Shown here: positions 37,616-46,599 of the stretch, in pieces | Numbering within the stretch: the first letter of the stretch is position 1 | How the letters are laid out: every line of letters begins with the position of its first letter | Assembly (NCBI RefSeq): GCF_017888565.1 | Contig: NZ_JAGHFX010000018.1 | Location: 1 to 64,000, forward strand | Direction of reading: 5' to 3' | Length of the DNA stretch: 64,000 bases | Source of the DNA: Clostridium sp. | GTDB taxonomy: Bacteria > Bacillota > Clostridia > Clostridiales > Clostridiaceae | Position numbers and translations under genes: made by a program | The notes under the pieces: model-generated | What the model was told of the DNA's origin: nothing | Databases searched by the model: none | Seen by the model: only the letters and a program-made list of their open reading frames with translations

Positions 37616-37654
37616 CACCTTTGAATATTAGATATAATCCAATATTCAAAGGTG
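37616..37654. terminator. Terminator between prfB and the M28 peptidase
   Basis: CACCTTTGAATATT (37616-37629) pairs perfectly with AATATTCAAAGGTG (37641-37654). T-rich DNA follows on the plus strand; the two genes converge here. Confidence 0.75.
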
Positions 37655-37663
37655 TTCATTTTA

Positions 37664-39019
37664 TTAACTTATTTTCTTCTTTTTTATATATGATATAAAT
37701 GGTGCTGAAGCTAAGAAGCCAAATATTATTGCAAATACAAATAATGAAGTTTTATTATGGAAAAATAAAGTGATTGCTCCATAACAAGATTCATTTATTT
37801 TATCTTCTATAACACTATAAGCACTGTTTATTGCATCAACACTTATATAATCAACAGTATCATTAGGTGTGTGAATTTTAGTCATATCACTATGAGAAAA
37901 GCTTAAAGCATCTATACCTAAATTATTGAAGCTGGCATGATCACTTGAATCTTCGTAAACAACATTAGTATCAATATTATTTTTTTTAGAGATTTTTTCA
38001 ACAGAGTTAAGTAGTTCAGAATCCTTATCTTTATAAGAGGCTCCAAGCATTAAAGTAAGCGGATAATTGTCGCTACCTATCATATCAAAATTAATTACTT
38101 CGGCATCTTTAAGTTTTTCAAGATTATTTTCTGCAAAACTTTTAGAGCCAAGTAAACCAAATTCTTCAGCATTTAAAGCAACGAAAATTATATCTCTTTT
38201 TGGAGTTCCAAAGCTAGTAATAGATCTTTGTAGCTCTAATAAAAAGGCTGTTCCAGAAGCATTATCTAAAGCACCACTATAAGTATTTTTTAAACCATCT
38301 TGACCTAAGTGATCATAATGAGCAGTTAAAACAAGAGGGGGAAGATCGCTAGAAGATCCTTTTAGAACTCCAACTATATTTACTAGCTCTTTTTCAGAAG
38401 TTGAAAATGGTAAATTAACAGAAACTGTTAGCCCAGAGCGAACTGAATCCAGTATTTTATTATAGGTATCAGTTGTTATTGAAACTATCATATCATAAGG
38501 AAAGTTACTCATAAATGAGCTTCTAAATGAAAAATCATTATTAGGAGCTACATAAAATAAACAATTTCCTTCATCAGTTACAACTTCTATTGAGTTTGTA
38601 TAAATATTTACTTTATCATCCTCAGAAAAGCTTAGGCTATTGATCTTAAAATTAAGCATATCCTCTTTGTAGTCAACACCATACTTTAAGGTTTCAATAA
38701 CTTCATCATCTAATGATATTTTAAGATATGGAGAGCTATTATTGTTTATTGGACATAGTGCTTTGAAGCTCTCTTTATAACTTTCATTAAGTGGAACTAG
38801 TTTGTTATCCTCAAAGTTTTTTCTTATTATTTCTCCAACAAGTAAATTACCGTCACTACCAGCTAGTCTACCACCATAAGTTTCAGAAGAAAATATCGCA
38901 ATATTTTCTTTTACATTATTAGCATTAAAAGGCGAATATGTAAAATTAAAAAATATAGAAATAGATAAAAGTACTATGCTAGTAACTAGCGATACAGAAT
39001 AAAACAATTTTCTTTTCAT
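37664..39019 (-). CDS. Membrane-anchored M28 family zinc aminopeptidase
   Basis: The 451-residue protein has a membrane helix at each end (about residues 7-27 and 424-442) with an extracellular M28 peptidase domain between. The two-zinc site is complete: HYDHLG, ALDNASG, the catalytic pair in NAEEFGLLGS, the Asp in NFDMIGSD and the final His in KIHTPND. A PA-like insert (about 90-210) precedes it. Such enzymes trim N-terminal residues from peptides outside the cell; the substrate is unknown. It ends in a short Lys-rich cytoplasmic tail. It converges on prfB. Confidence 0.85.
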   Translation of the reverse strand: MKRKLFYSVSLVTSIVLLSISIFFNFTYSPFNANNVKENIAIFSSETYGGRLAGSDGNLLVGEIIRKNFEDNKLVPLNESYKESFKALCPINNNSSPYLKISLDDEVIETLKYGVDYKEDMLNFKINSLSFSEDDKVNIYTNSIEVVTDEGNCLFYVAPNNDFSFRSSFMSNFPYDMIVSITTDTYNKILDSVRSGLTVSVNLPFSTSEKELVNIVGVLKGSSSDLPPLVLTAHYDHLGQDGLKNTYSGALDNASGTAFLLELQRSITSFGTPKRDIIFVALNAEEFGLLGSKSFAENNLEKLKDAEVINFDMIGSDNYPLTLMLGASYKDKDSELLNSVEKISKKNNIDTNVVYEDSSDHASFNNLGIDALSFSHSDMTKIHTPNDTVDYISVDAINSAYSVIEDKINESCYGAITLFFHNKTSLFVFAIIFGFLASAPFISYIKKKKIS

Positions 39020-39097
39020 AAAATATACCTCAAATAATAGTTATATTTAATACTATTACTCGAGGCATGAGATTATGAAAAAAATAATTGAAGTCAT

Positions 39098-39439
39098 TTA
39101 GGCCTTTTTATAAACTAATTCTATAAATCCATATATTAGAGAAAAAAGAATACATATATAAATAAAGATATTTATTTGGTTTGTAACTATTGAAAAAACA
39201 CCACCAACTATTGATGAAAATAATATTACGCAGTTTATAAACTTAGATAATCCAGATTTATTGACTATTATTTCCTTTGTAGAAGAAATAAGTATAAGTA
39301 TTAATGTTAAGAAATACAAAACATACTTTAAAGTAGTCGAGAATTCTATCACATAATATTCATTTAGTATAATAAAGACTATAAAGAAGATAAGGAGTAT
39401 ACTTATTATTTTATTAATTATCATTATAAATTTATTCAT
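39098..39439 (-). CDS. Hypothetical small membrane protein
   Basis: The 113-residue protein consists almost wholly of about four hydrophobic helices (about residues 8-27, 34-53, 66-84 and 88-108) with a short basic end. I do not recognise a family. It lies 78 bases upstream of, and on the same strand as, the M28 peptidase gene, so the two may be co-transcribed. Confidence 0.55.
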   Translation of the reverse strand: MNKFIMIINKIISILLIFFIVFIILNEYYVIEFSTTLKYVLYFLTLILILISSTKEIIVNKSGLSKFINCVILFSSIVGGVFSIVTNQINIFIYICILFSLIYGFIELVYKKA

Positions 39440-39643
39440 ATTACCACCCGTTTGTAAAATTTTTACAACTTAATTATAAACTTAATTTTACATAATATCA
39501 ATATTGTACTTAAAGTAAATATTCAATATTTATTAATATATTTATAAAAATAAATTATATGTTACATAAAAGTGTGATATTGTATTATAATATCATTATG
39601 TAAAATTTGGAGAAAAATTTTTGCTATAGCATAGGAGGACTTT

Positions 39644-41809
39644 ATGGTAGATATTGTTGAAAGATTATCATCTGAATTAGGAATAAGTATAACCCAAGTA
39701 AAGAATGTAATATCACTGCTTGATGATGGAAATACCGTTCCTTTTATTTCAAGATATAGAAAAGAACAAACAGGTGCCTTAAGTGATGAAGTATTAAGAA
39801 AGTTTCAAGAAAGACTTATATATCTTAGAAATTTAAAAGAAAGAAAAGAAGATGTTTTAAGACTTATAGATGAGCAAGGAAAATTAAATGATGACATAGT
39901 AAAGGCATTGGAAGATTCAAAGACTTTAACAGAAGTAGAAGACATATATAGACCTTATAAGCAAAAGAAGAGAACAAGAGCAACTATGGCGTTAGAAAGA
40001 GGATTAAAACCACTTGCAGATATTATATCAAGCGGTGAATTTAATGCTGATTTAAATAGTGAAGCACTTAAATTTCTTGATGAAGAAAAGGGTGTTAATA
40101 GTAAAGAAGATGCAATTAATGGAGCTTTAGATATAATAGCAGAACAAGTATCTGATGAAGCGAAATATAGAAAGTGGATAAGGGAATTAGTATTCAGAGA
40201 AGGTAAGATACAGTCAACAGGTGAAAGCGATGAACATACACCATTCGAGATGTATTACGACTATAGTGAAGAAGTAGCTAAAATACCACCACATAGAATT
40301 CTAGCCATAAATAGAGGAGAAAAAGAAAAAATATTATCAGTAAAAATAGCAGTGAATGAAGATAAAATAATAAGTTACTTAGAAAATGAAATATTAAAAA
40401 ATAATAGCATTACTGATGAATATTTAAAGTTAGCAATAAGAGATTCTTTAAAAAGATTGATATATCCATCTATAGAGAGAGAAGTTAGAAGTGAACTTAC
40501 TAATATAGGTGAAGAAGGAGCTATAAAAATATTTAAGGAAAATTTAAAGGCATTATTAATGCAACCTCCTATAAAGGGAAAAGTAGTTATGGGGTATGAC
40601 CCGGGATTTAGAACAGGTTGTAAGATAGCTATATTAGATAGTACTGGAAGGTTCTTAGATAAGTCAACAGTATATCCAACGGCTCCGCAAAACAAAGTTA
40701 AAGAAACTAAAGATATATTAAAAGATTTAATAAAGAAGTACAATGTAGAAGTAATTTCATTAGGAAATGGAACTGCTTCAAGAGAGTCAGAAGAAGTAGT
40801 ATCTGAAATAATATCAGAAATAAAAAAGGAAACAGGGAAAGAAATAGCATATGTTATAGTTTCAGAGGCTGGTGCATCAGTTTATTCAGCTTCAGAGCTT
40901 GCTACTAAGGAATATCCAGATTTAGATGTTACAGTAAGAGGAGCAATTTCTATAGGAAGAAGGTTACAAGATCCTATGGCTGAGTTAGTTAAGATTGATC
41001 CTAAAGCCTTAGGGGTTGGGCAATATCAACATGATGTTACACCTAAAAGACTCGATGAATCATTAAAGGGTGTTGTTGAAGATTCTGTTAATAAGGTTGG
41101 AGTAGATTTAAATACTGCAACCCCATCATTACTTACTTATGTTGCTGGTATAAATTCAAGCATTGCAAATAATATAGTAAGCTATAGAGATGAAGCAGGC
41201 GGATTTAAAAATAGAAAAGAGCTATTAAAGGTAAAAAGACTTGGACAAAAAGCTTATGAGCAATGTGCAGGGTTCTTAAGAGTTATGGAAAGCAATGAAG
41301 CTTTAGATAATACATCAGTTCATCCAGAATCTTATGATGCAGCAAGAAATTTAATTAAATTATTAGGATATACAAAAGATGATTTAAAAGAAAATAAGCT
41401 TAAAGATATAGATGAAAGAGTAAAAGAGAAAGGTATATTAAATATTTCTAAAGAATTAGAAGTTGGTGAACTTACTTTGTCAGATATAATAAAAGAACTT
41501 AAAAAACCAGGTCGTGATCCAAGAGAGGAAATGCCAAAACCTATTTTAAAGACTGGAGTAATTGATTTAAAAGATTTATCAGAAGGTATGATACTTATGG
41601 GAACGGTAAGAAATGTATCTGATTTTGGAGCTTTTGTTGATATTGGAGTCCATCAAGATGGCCTTGTTCATAAAAGCCAAATGGCTAATAGGTTTGTAAA
41701 GCATCCATTAGATATTGTTAAAGTTGGAGATATAGTAAAGGTTAAAATATTAGAAGTAGACAGTAAGAGAAATAGAATCTCACTATCAATGAAAGACATT
41801 ACTGAATAA
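39644..41809 (+). CDS. tex: Tex-family S1 RNA-binding protein
   Basis: The 721-residue protein has the Tex architecture: N-terminal helical region with LDDGNTVPFISRYRKEQTG, a YqgF-like RNase H fold (about 325-455, starting VMGYDPGFRTGCKIAILD), helix-hairpin-helix motifs (about 490-560) and a C-terminal S1 domain (about 645-718, GTVRNVSDFGAFVDIGVHQDG). Tex acts on nucleic acids linked with transcription and is near-universal in Firmicutes. ATAGGAGGA precedes the ATG. The inverted-repeat element begins two bases after its stop codon. Confidence 0.94.
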   Translation: MVDIVERLSSELGISITQVKNVISLLDDGNTVPFISRYRKEQTGALSDEVLRKFQERLIYLRNLKERKEDVLRLIDEQGKLNDDIVKALEDSKTLTEVEDIYRPYKQKKRTRATMALERGLKPLADIISSGEFNADLNSEALKFLDEEKGVNSKEDAINGALDIIAEQVSDEAKYRKWIRELVFREGKIQSTGESDEHTPFEMYYDYSEEVAKIPPHRILAINRGEKEKILSVKIAVNEDKIISYLENEILKNNSITDEYLKLAIRDSLKRLIYPSIEREVRSELTNIGEEGAIKIFKENLKALLMQPPIKGKVVMGYDPGFRTGCKIAILDSTGRFLDKSTVYPTAPQNKVKETKDILKDLIKKYNVEVISLGNGTASRESEEVVSEIISEIKKETGKEIAYVIVSEAGASVYSASELATKEYPDLDVTVRGAISIGRRLQDPMAELVKIDPKALGVGQYQHDVTPKRLDESLKGVVEDSVNKVGVDLNTATPSLLTYVAGINSSIANNIVSYRDEAGGFKNRKELLKVKRLGQKAYEQCAGFLRVMESNEALDNTSVHPESYDAARNLIKLLGYTKDDLKENKLKDIDERVKEKGILNISKELEVGELTLSDIIKELKKPGRDPREEMPKPILKTGVIDLKDLSEGMILMGTVRNVSDFGAFVDIGVHQDGLVHKSQMANRFVKHPLDIVKVGDIVKVKILEVDSKRNRISLSMKDITE

Positions 41810-41811
41810 TA

Positions 41812-42178
41812 GTTATAAATTGAGAATATAAGGGCTACGATAACTAGATATGTTCCATAAGCTAAATAGATACGCAGGCATTAAATGCTTAGTGAAGCTA
41901 GCTGAACTTAGTATGAAAGCCCATCTACTGAAGCTTGTCTGAAGTAGATGTTCCTATTAAATTTTTGAATAACTACTATGCCAAGAGTTTTGGTTAACTC
42001 GCTGCGCTCAGACAATTAAGCAACATTAAAGCCTAGTAGTTCTTCCTTCGCCAAGTACTTCTAATTGCTCGCTATATGCTTATTCCACCGTCTATTTATC
42101 TTCGCCAACTTATATTCTGTCACTTTACACCGTTAAATTAAGAATTAGCCTCATTAAGTTTAATTCTCAATTTATAAC
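41812..42178. repeat. 367-bp element bounded by 16-bp inverted repeats
   Basis: GTTATAAATTGAGAAT (41812-41827) is exactly inverted as ATTCTCAATTTATAAC (42163-42178). Nested arms also occur: AGAATATAAG (41823) with CTTATATTCT (about 42108), CATCTACT with AGTAGATG around 41920-41950, and AACTACTA with TAGTAGTT. The interior is richer in G and C than nearby spacers and contains CTCGCTGCGCTCAGACAA and two copies of CTTCGCCAA. No protein is encoded and no target duplication is evident. It looks like a MITE-like or clostridial palindromic repeat, or a large structured RNA; it may also end tex transcripts. Confidence 0.6.
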
Positions 42179-42196
42179 AATTGTTAAAAAAGATAC

Positions 42197-42225
42197 TTGC
42201 AAAAAGGTATAGTAAGGCATATAAT
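42197..42225 (+). promoter_or_regulatory. Promoter of the FMN riboswitch-ribU transcript
   Basis: TTGCAA (42197-42202), a 17-base spacer and TATAAT (42220-42225), 18 bases before the aptamer. Confidence 0.6.
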
Positions 42226-42242
42226 ATGAGTGTAAATAAATT

Positions 42243-42352
42243 ATCTTCAGGGCGGGGCGTAATTCCCCACCGGCGGTATAGCCCGCGAGCTAAGTTTTAG
42301 CATGATTCGGTGAAACTCCGAGGCCGACAGTATAGTCTGGATGAAAGAAGGT
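42243..42352 (+). ncRNA. FMN riboswitch (RFN element)
   Basis: The RFN core is complete: ATCTTCAGGGCGGGGCGTAA, TTCCCCACCGGCGGTA, GCCCGCGAGC, GGTGAAACTCCGAGGCCGAC, and AGTCTGGATGAAAGAAGGT, with the closing P1 between ATCTTC and GAAGGT. Bound FMN would favour the downstream terminator and lower riboflavin uptake. Confidence 0.97.
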
Positions 42353-42412
42353 AAGTGGTTAGATATTGCTTAATATTTATTTTAGGCACATCTTATTTCT
42401 TATGGATTTTGA

Positions 42413-42446
42413 GCCCTGATGTATTTTAATATATCAGGGCTTTTTT
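42413..42446 (+). terminator. Terminator of the FMN riboswitch
   Basis: GCCCTGAT (42413-42420) pairs with ATCAGGGC (42433-42440), followed by T6. Confidence 0.9.
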
Positions 42447-42576
42447 ATTTATTAATATGTATCTAATTAAGATAAGATGGGTAAATTATTAAAATAGATT
42501 GTTAAATTAATGTCATTTCACTGATTATGTAATCTAACCCATTGCCCCAGGGGATAGACTTTTGGGAGGAGAAAAA

Positions 42577-43179
42577 ATGAATAATCAACAAAACAAAAAC
42601 CTAAACAAATTTATTAAAATTTCACTTTTAGGTGCAATAGCAGTGGTGCTTATGTACTTTGATTTTCCAATACCATTTCTACCATTTCCATGGCTCAAAA
42701 TTGACTTAAGTGATATTCCAGCACTTATGGGAGCATTTGCTTTTGGACCGATGGCAGGTATTGTTGTAGAATTGATAAAGAATTTATTAATTTTAATAGT
42801 TAAGGGAACATCAACGTATTTTGTTGGAGAACTTGCTAATTTTATAGTAGGAGTTTCTTTAGTAGCTCCAGCAGCATGGGTTTATCATAGAAATAAAAGT
42901 AGAAAAAATGCATTACTTGGAATGGCATTAGGAACATTATCAATAGAAATTATAGGGATAATAGCAAATGTATATTTATTATTACCTGCATTTGGAATGA
43001 ATATGGTAAAAGATGAATTAGTTCAATATGTTACTATAGGATTACTACCTTTTAATGGAATAAAGTCTATATTAGTATGTGGGATAACATACGTATTATA
43101 TAAAAGAGTTTCTTCATCTATTTTTAAGGTAGATTCAAATTTTGATAATTCTAGAAAAAGTAAATTAAATTCGATATAA
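42577..43179 (+). CDS. ribU: Riboflavin transporter RibU, ECF S component
   Basis: The 200-residue membrane protein is the substrate-binding subunit of an energy-coupling-factor riboflavin importer and works with the shared EcfA/EcfA'/EcfT module encoded elsewhere. About six helices are visible; family marks are DLSDIPALMGAFAFGPMAG near residue 46 and the KGTSTYFVGELANFIVG segment. The FMN riboswitch directly upstream supports the flavin substrate. GGGAGGAG selects the ATG at 42577; a TTG at 42562 overlaps it. The Ser/Lys-rich tail is soluble. Confidence 0.95.
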   Translation: MNNQQNKNLNKFIKISLLGAIAVVLMYFDFPIPFLPFPWLKIDLSDIPALMGAFAFGPMAGIVVELIKNLLILIVKGTSTYFVGELANFIVGVSLVAPAAWVYHRNKSRKNALLGMALGTLSIEIIGIIANVYLLLPAFGMNMVKDELVQYVTIGLLPFNGIKSILVCGITYVLYKRVSSSIFKVDSNFDNSRKSKLNSI

Positions 43180-43185
43180 AATAAT

Positions 43186-43219
43186 AAAGCTAACTATTAG
43201 ATTTTTAATAGTTAGCTTT
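43186..43219. terminator. Bidirectional terminator between ribU and the GGDEF gene
   Basis: AAAGCTAACTATTA (43186-43199) pairs with TAATAGTTAGCTTT (43206-43219). The GGDEF gene ends at 43218 on the other strand. Confidence 0.85.
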
Positions 43220-44354
43220 ATTTAGTATCATCTGTCTTTTTTAAGTATTTATTTTGATACATTTTATTATCAATGTAATTAAAGAAATCATATATGTCAT
43301 CAAAGTCATCAGAATAAATACAATATGCAGAACTAAATTTAATAGCATATTTGCTATTGGAATTATGAGATTCAATTATAGAATTTAATAATCTTAAATC
43401 ACTTTCAATTTCTTGTGTGCAAGTATTTTCTATAATAACTAAAAATTCATCTCCACCCATTCTAATTATCTTTGATTTTTTTCCAAAGGATTTATTTAAT
43501 ATAAGGACAAAATCTTTAAGGACCATATCACCAGCTTGGTGACCATAGGTATCATTTATATATTTAAATTCATCTAAATCTATATTTATTGCACCTATCC
43601 CATATAGATTGATGTTAAATTTATTTATTTTGGAAATAAAGCTATTAAAATAATTTCTGTTGAAAGCTTCAGTTAAGGAATCTGTTTCTAATAGTTCTTG
43701 TTGCACTAAAATATATGTAAATACAAGGATAGTTGCGATACTGTTCCAAAATAATAAAAATTGAGGTATTAATAATTGTATTACTAATGCTAAAATCGGA
43801 AAAATATAAAGTATGTGCAAAAATTTACATATATCCTTAGAGAGATTACTTCTTTCTTTTATTAAGATTAAATAGCTATTAATATAATATAGTGTGTAAG
43901 TTAAGAATGGAATTATAAAAAGTTTTTCACGGTTATATAAATTTGAATTATCGACTGAAAAAATTATATTGTATTTTAAATTTAAAATAAGTATTGTGGT
44001 ATTTATGATCAAAGGTATTTCAAAATAGCTTATTTTTATCTTAAGAGTAATGATTTTTTTACTGATCCATATCAATAAATATTTGTTCCACATATATATA
44101 GGAATTGGTGAAGCTATAAATAGTAAGGTATTAATTAACTTATTAATACATATAAATTTATAGTTTGATGTATTAATATTTATAAAGACTCTTAGAATTT
44201 CTAAAATTAGTATAAAAGAGGTTATTGTACAAATATTTAAGAATAGTTTATTAGACAATTTTTTCATATCAAGCTTTACATAACTATGAAAAATGAGCAT
44301 AAGTAATGTAAAAAGGCACATTATATTAACCTGAGTTTGAATAATCCTATCCAT
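43218..44354 (-). CDS. Membrane-bound GGDEF diguanylate cyclase
   Basis: The 378-residue protein has about seven membrane helices in residues 1-220 and a C-terminal GGDEF domain (about 225-375). The active site is intact: DSLTEAFNRNYF at its start, the central NIDLDEFKYINDTYGHQAGD and RMGGDEFLVII. It should thus make cyclic di-GMP from GTP. The RxxD inhibitory site is absent (KKSK in its place), so product inhibition of the usual kind is unlikely. The helical part would sense an unknown membrane or external cue. No EAL or PilZ protein is adjacent. Confidence 0.88.
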   Translation of the reverse strand: MDRIIQTQVNIMCLFTLLMLIFHSYVKLDMKKLSNKLFLNICTITSFILILEILRVFININTSNYKFICINKLINTLLFIASPIPIYMWNKYLLIWISKKIITLKIKISYFEIPLIINTTILILNLKYNIIFSVDNSNLYNREKLFIIPFLTYTLYYINSYLILIKERSNLSKDICKFLHILYIFPILALVIQLLIPQFLLFWNSIATILVFTYILVQQELLETDSLTEAFNRNYFNSFISKINKFNINLYGIGAINIDLDEFKYINDTYGHQAGDMVLKDFVLILNKSFGKKSKIIRMGGDEFLVIIENTCTQEIESDLRLLNSIIESHNSNSKYAIKFSSAYCIYSDDFDDIYDFFNYIDNKMYQNKYLKKTDDTK

Positions 44355-44460
44355 TTTAATTCCTTACATGATGTAATATTATATATTATTTATAGTATAT
44401 GTATGAATGGAATTATATATTGATAAAATTACTTTGAAATTCAATACTATATAAAATTAG

Positions 44461-44502
44461 TTGCAACAGTTATTAAATATGATATAATTTAAAACAGTTG
44501 CA
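44461..44502 (+). promoter_or_regulatory. Promoter with flanking inverted repeat, upstream of the MATE gene
   Basis: TTGCAA (44461-44466), a 16-base spacer and TATAAT (44483-44488) with TGA as extended -10. TGCAACAGTT (44462-44471) is mirrored by AACAGTTGCA (44493-44502), 9 of 10 bases matching, so the repeat covers the -35 and the start region. That is a plausible operator for a repressor not encoded nearby. Confidence 0.45.
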
Positions 44503-44728
44503 TACTATATTAGGATGAAATTTAAAAGAGATAACAAATAATATATAAGAAGGAAGCACAAATATATATTGTTTAAATAAAAGGAAATATAAATTTTTCA
44601 AGGAATTAGCTCAACTTTAAATTTTATATGAGTAGTTTCTTTTTTTTTATAAATATATAAATTATGTATATTGAAATAAGAGATTTTATCCGATGAAATT
44701 AAACATAAAATTAAGAAGAGGTGATTAG
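44503..44728 (+). other. Long leader upstream of the MATE gene
   Basis: About 225 bases without a credible gene. An imperfect hairpin (GAATTAGCTCA with TGAGTAGTTTC, about 44601-44640) is followed by nine T near 44640-44648, which would make a leader terminator. I see no known riboswitch core here. Confidence 0.35.
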
Positions 44729-46111
44729 ATGGGAACACAAGAATTACTTGCAAAAGAGCCAATAGGAAAACTATTATTAAAATATTCTGTACCAGCTATA
44801 ATAGGAATGATTGTAAATGCATTATATAATGTAGTTGATAGAGTTTTTATAGGAAATATACCAGGGGTAGGTTCATTAGCAATTACAGGTGTTGGTGTAA
44901 CAATGCCAATTACAACGATTATACTTGGATTTGCAATGCTTGTTGGAGTAGGTGCCACAACAACAATATCAATAAAACTTGGGCAGGGAAAGAAAGAGGA
45001 GGCATCAAAAGTTATTGGAAATGCTATAACATTAGCAATTGTTTTATCTCTTATACTAACAATTGGAGGATTGGTTTTTGGAGATATAATTTTAACAAAA
45101 TTTGGTGCTAGTCATGAAACTTTATATTATGCAAAAGCTTATATATATATAATTTTATTAGGAACAATATTTAATATGGTAGCATTTACTTTAAATAATA
45201 CTATAAGAGGGGATGGAAATCCTAAACTAGCGGCAACTATTATGGTAATTGGATGCGTAACTAATATAATTTTAGATGCAGTATTTATATTTATATTTAA
45301 TATGGGGATACAAGGTGCAGCAGTAGCTACAGTTATATCACAACTTGTAACAGCAGTTATAGGGTTATGGTACTATATTAGTGGAAAGTCTAATTTGAAA
45401 TTTGTTAAATCAAGTTTAAAGTTAGACAAACAAATAACTTTAAAGATATTATCAATTGGAGCAGCACCATTTGCTATGCAAATAGCAGCAAGTTTAGTTC
45501 AAGTTATAGCTAATAATGTTTTGAAGGCGTATGGAACTGATATAGCAATAGGTGCTATGGCAACTATATCATCTGTAAGTTTAATGTGTTTAATGCCTAT
45601 CTTTGGAATAAATCAAGGTGCACAGCCTATAATTGGATTTAATTATGGTGCAAAACAAGAAGAAAGAGCTCAAAAGGCATTTAAACTTTCAGCTACAGTA
45701 GCTACAATAATATTAGTAATTGCATTTATTGCAGTTCAATTATTCCCTGAGGCGATAATAGGAATATTTAATAAAGATCCTAAGTTTGTGGATATATCAG
45801 TTAAAGGAATGAGGATATATCTACTTATGCTTCCAATAGTGGGAATATCAATAACTGGTTCAAATTACATACAATCTATAGGAGAAGCTAAAACTGCAAT
45901 GTTTTTAAGTTTACTTAGACAGGTAATTTTATTAGTTCCTTTTATAATTATCCTTCCAAGAATTTTTGGATTAGGTTTAGATGGAGTATGGATTGCTCAG
46001 CCAATAAGTGATGTATTATCAACTGCAATAACTATTTTTATATTGGTAAAGAGTATGAAAGTTAAAGCAAAAATAGAAGATGAAGAGGAATTGCTTAAAA
46101 AAGCAAATTAA
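44729..46111 (+). CDS. MATE-family multidrug/Na+ antiporter
   Basis: The 460-residue protein has twelve membrane helices in two similar halves and belongs to the MATE family (DinF/NorM/MepA side), exporters driven by Na+ or H+. Conserved parts are the N-terminal KYSVPAIIGMIVNALYNVVD, VGVGATTTISIKLGQG, and in the second half FGINQGAQPIIGFNYGA. Substrates cannot be read from sequence. AAGAGGTG precedes the ATG. A promoter with inverted repeats and a 225-base leader lie upstream, pointing to controlled expression. Confidence 0.92.
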   Translation: MGTQELLAKEPIGKLLLKYSVPAIIGMIVNALYNVVDRVFIGNIPGVGSLAITGVGVTMPITTIILGFAMLVGVGATTTISIKLGQGKKEEASKVIGNAITLAIVLSLILTIGGLVFGDIILTKFGASHETLYYAKAYIYIILLGTIFNMVAFTLNNTIRGDGNPKLAATIMVIGCVTNIILDAVFIFIFNMGIQGAAVATVISQLVTAVIGLWYYISGKSNLKFVKSSLKLDKQITLKILSIGAAPFAMQIAASLVQVIANNVLKAYGTDIAIGAMATISSVSLMCLMPIFGINQGAQPIIGFNYGAKQEERAQKAFKLSATVATIILVIAFIAVQLFPEAIIGIFNKDPKFVDISVKGMRIYLLMLPIVGISITGSNYIQSIGEAKTAMFLSLLRQVILLVPFIIILPRIFGLGLDGVWIAQPISDVLSTAITIFILVKSMKVKAKIEDEEELLKKAN

Positions 46112-46112
46112 T

Positions 46113-46152
46113 AAGAAACAGGTATAAACATTAAAGTTTATACCTGTTTCTT
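46113..46152. terminator. Bidirectional terminator between the MATE gene and rimI
   Basis: A perfect 17-bp stem (46113-46129 with 46136-46152) with a 6-base loop. The right arm includes the 3' end of rimI. Confidence 0.85.
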
Positions 46153-46599
46153 ATTATAAAAGTAAGTCATTAAAATTGCATCTTCTTTATTATCTTCATA
46201 ATATCCCTTTCTAAGACCATTTTCTATAAAAGAAAATTTTTTGTAGAGATTTTGGGCAGAAATATTTGAAACTCTAACATCTAAATTTATTAAAGAACAA
46301 TTTAAATCCTCACAAAGAACTATTAAGGAAGAAAGTAGTTTACTTCCAATTCCAAGCTTTCGATAGTTTGGATGAACAGCTATATTAGTTATATCAGCTT
46401 CACCGACAACTATCCAAGCACCAACAAATCCAACTATTGAATTTGATTCTAAATTTTTAGCAACTATATATTTTGCTAAGGGATTATTTAATTCACCAGT
46501 AATAGAACTCTTGCTCCAGGGCATAGAAAAGCATAAATTTGTAACTTCGAATACACCATCAATATCTTTTTCAGTCATCAAACTATAGCTTATTTTCAT
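46138..46599 (-). CDS. rimI: Ribosomal protein alanine N-acetyltransferase RimI
   Basis: The 153-residue GNAT enzyme belongs to the RimI group, which acetylates the N-terminal alanine of ribosomal protein S18. The acetyl-CoA loop is HPNYRKLGIGSKLL near residue 77, and the C-terminal NLYKKFSFIENGLRKGYY is characteristic. It overlaps tsaB by 17 bases, the common tsaE-tsaB-rimI order in Firmicutes, and so is translated from the same mRNA. Confidence 0.92.
   Translation of the reverse strand: MKISYSLMTEKDIDGVFEVTNLCFSMPWSKSSITGELNNPLAKYIVAKNLESNSIVGFVGAWIVVGEADITNIAVHPNYRKLGIGSKLLSSLIVLCEDLNCSLINLDVRVSNISAQNLYKKFSFIENGLRKGYYEDNKEDAILMTYFYNKKQV

Noticed and set aside
44514..44541. Eight-codon leader peptide frame (MKFKRDNK) before the MATE gene
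   Set aside because: It is too short, with no run of a regulatory amino acid and no paired attenuator that fits.
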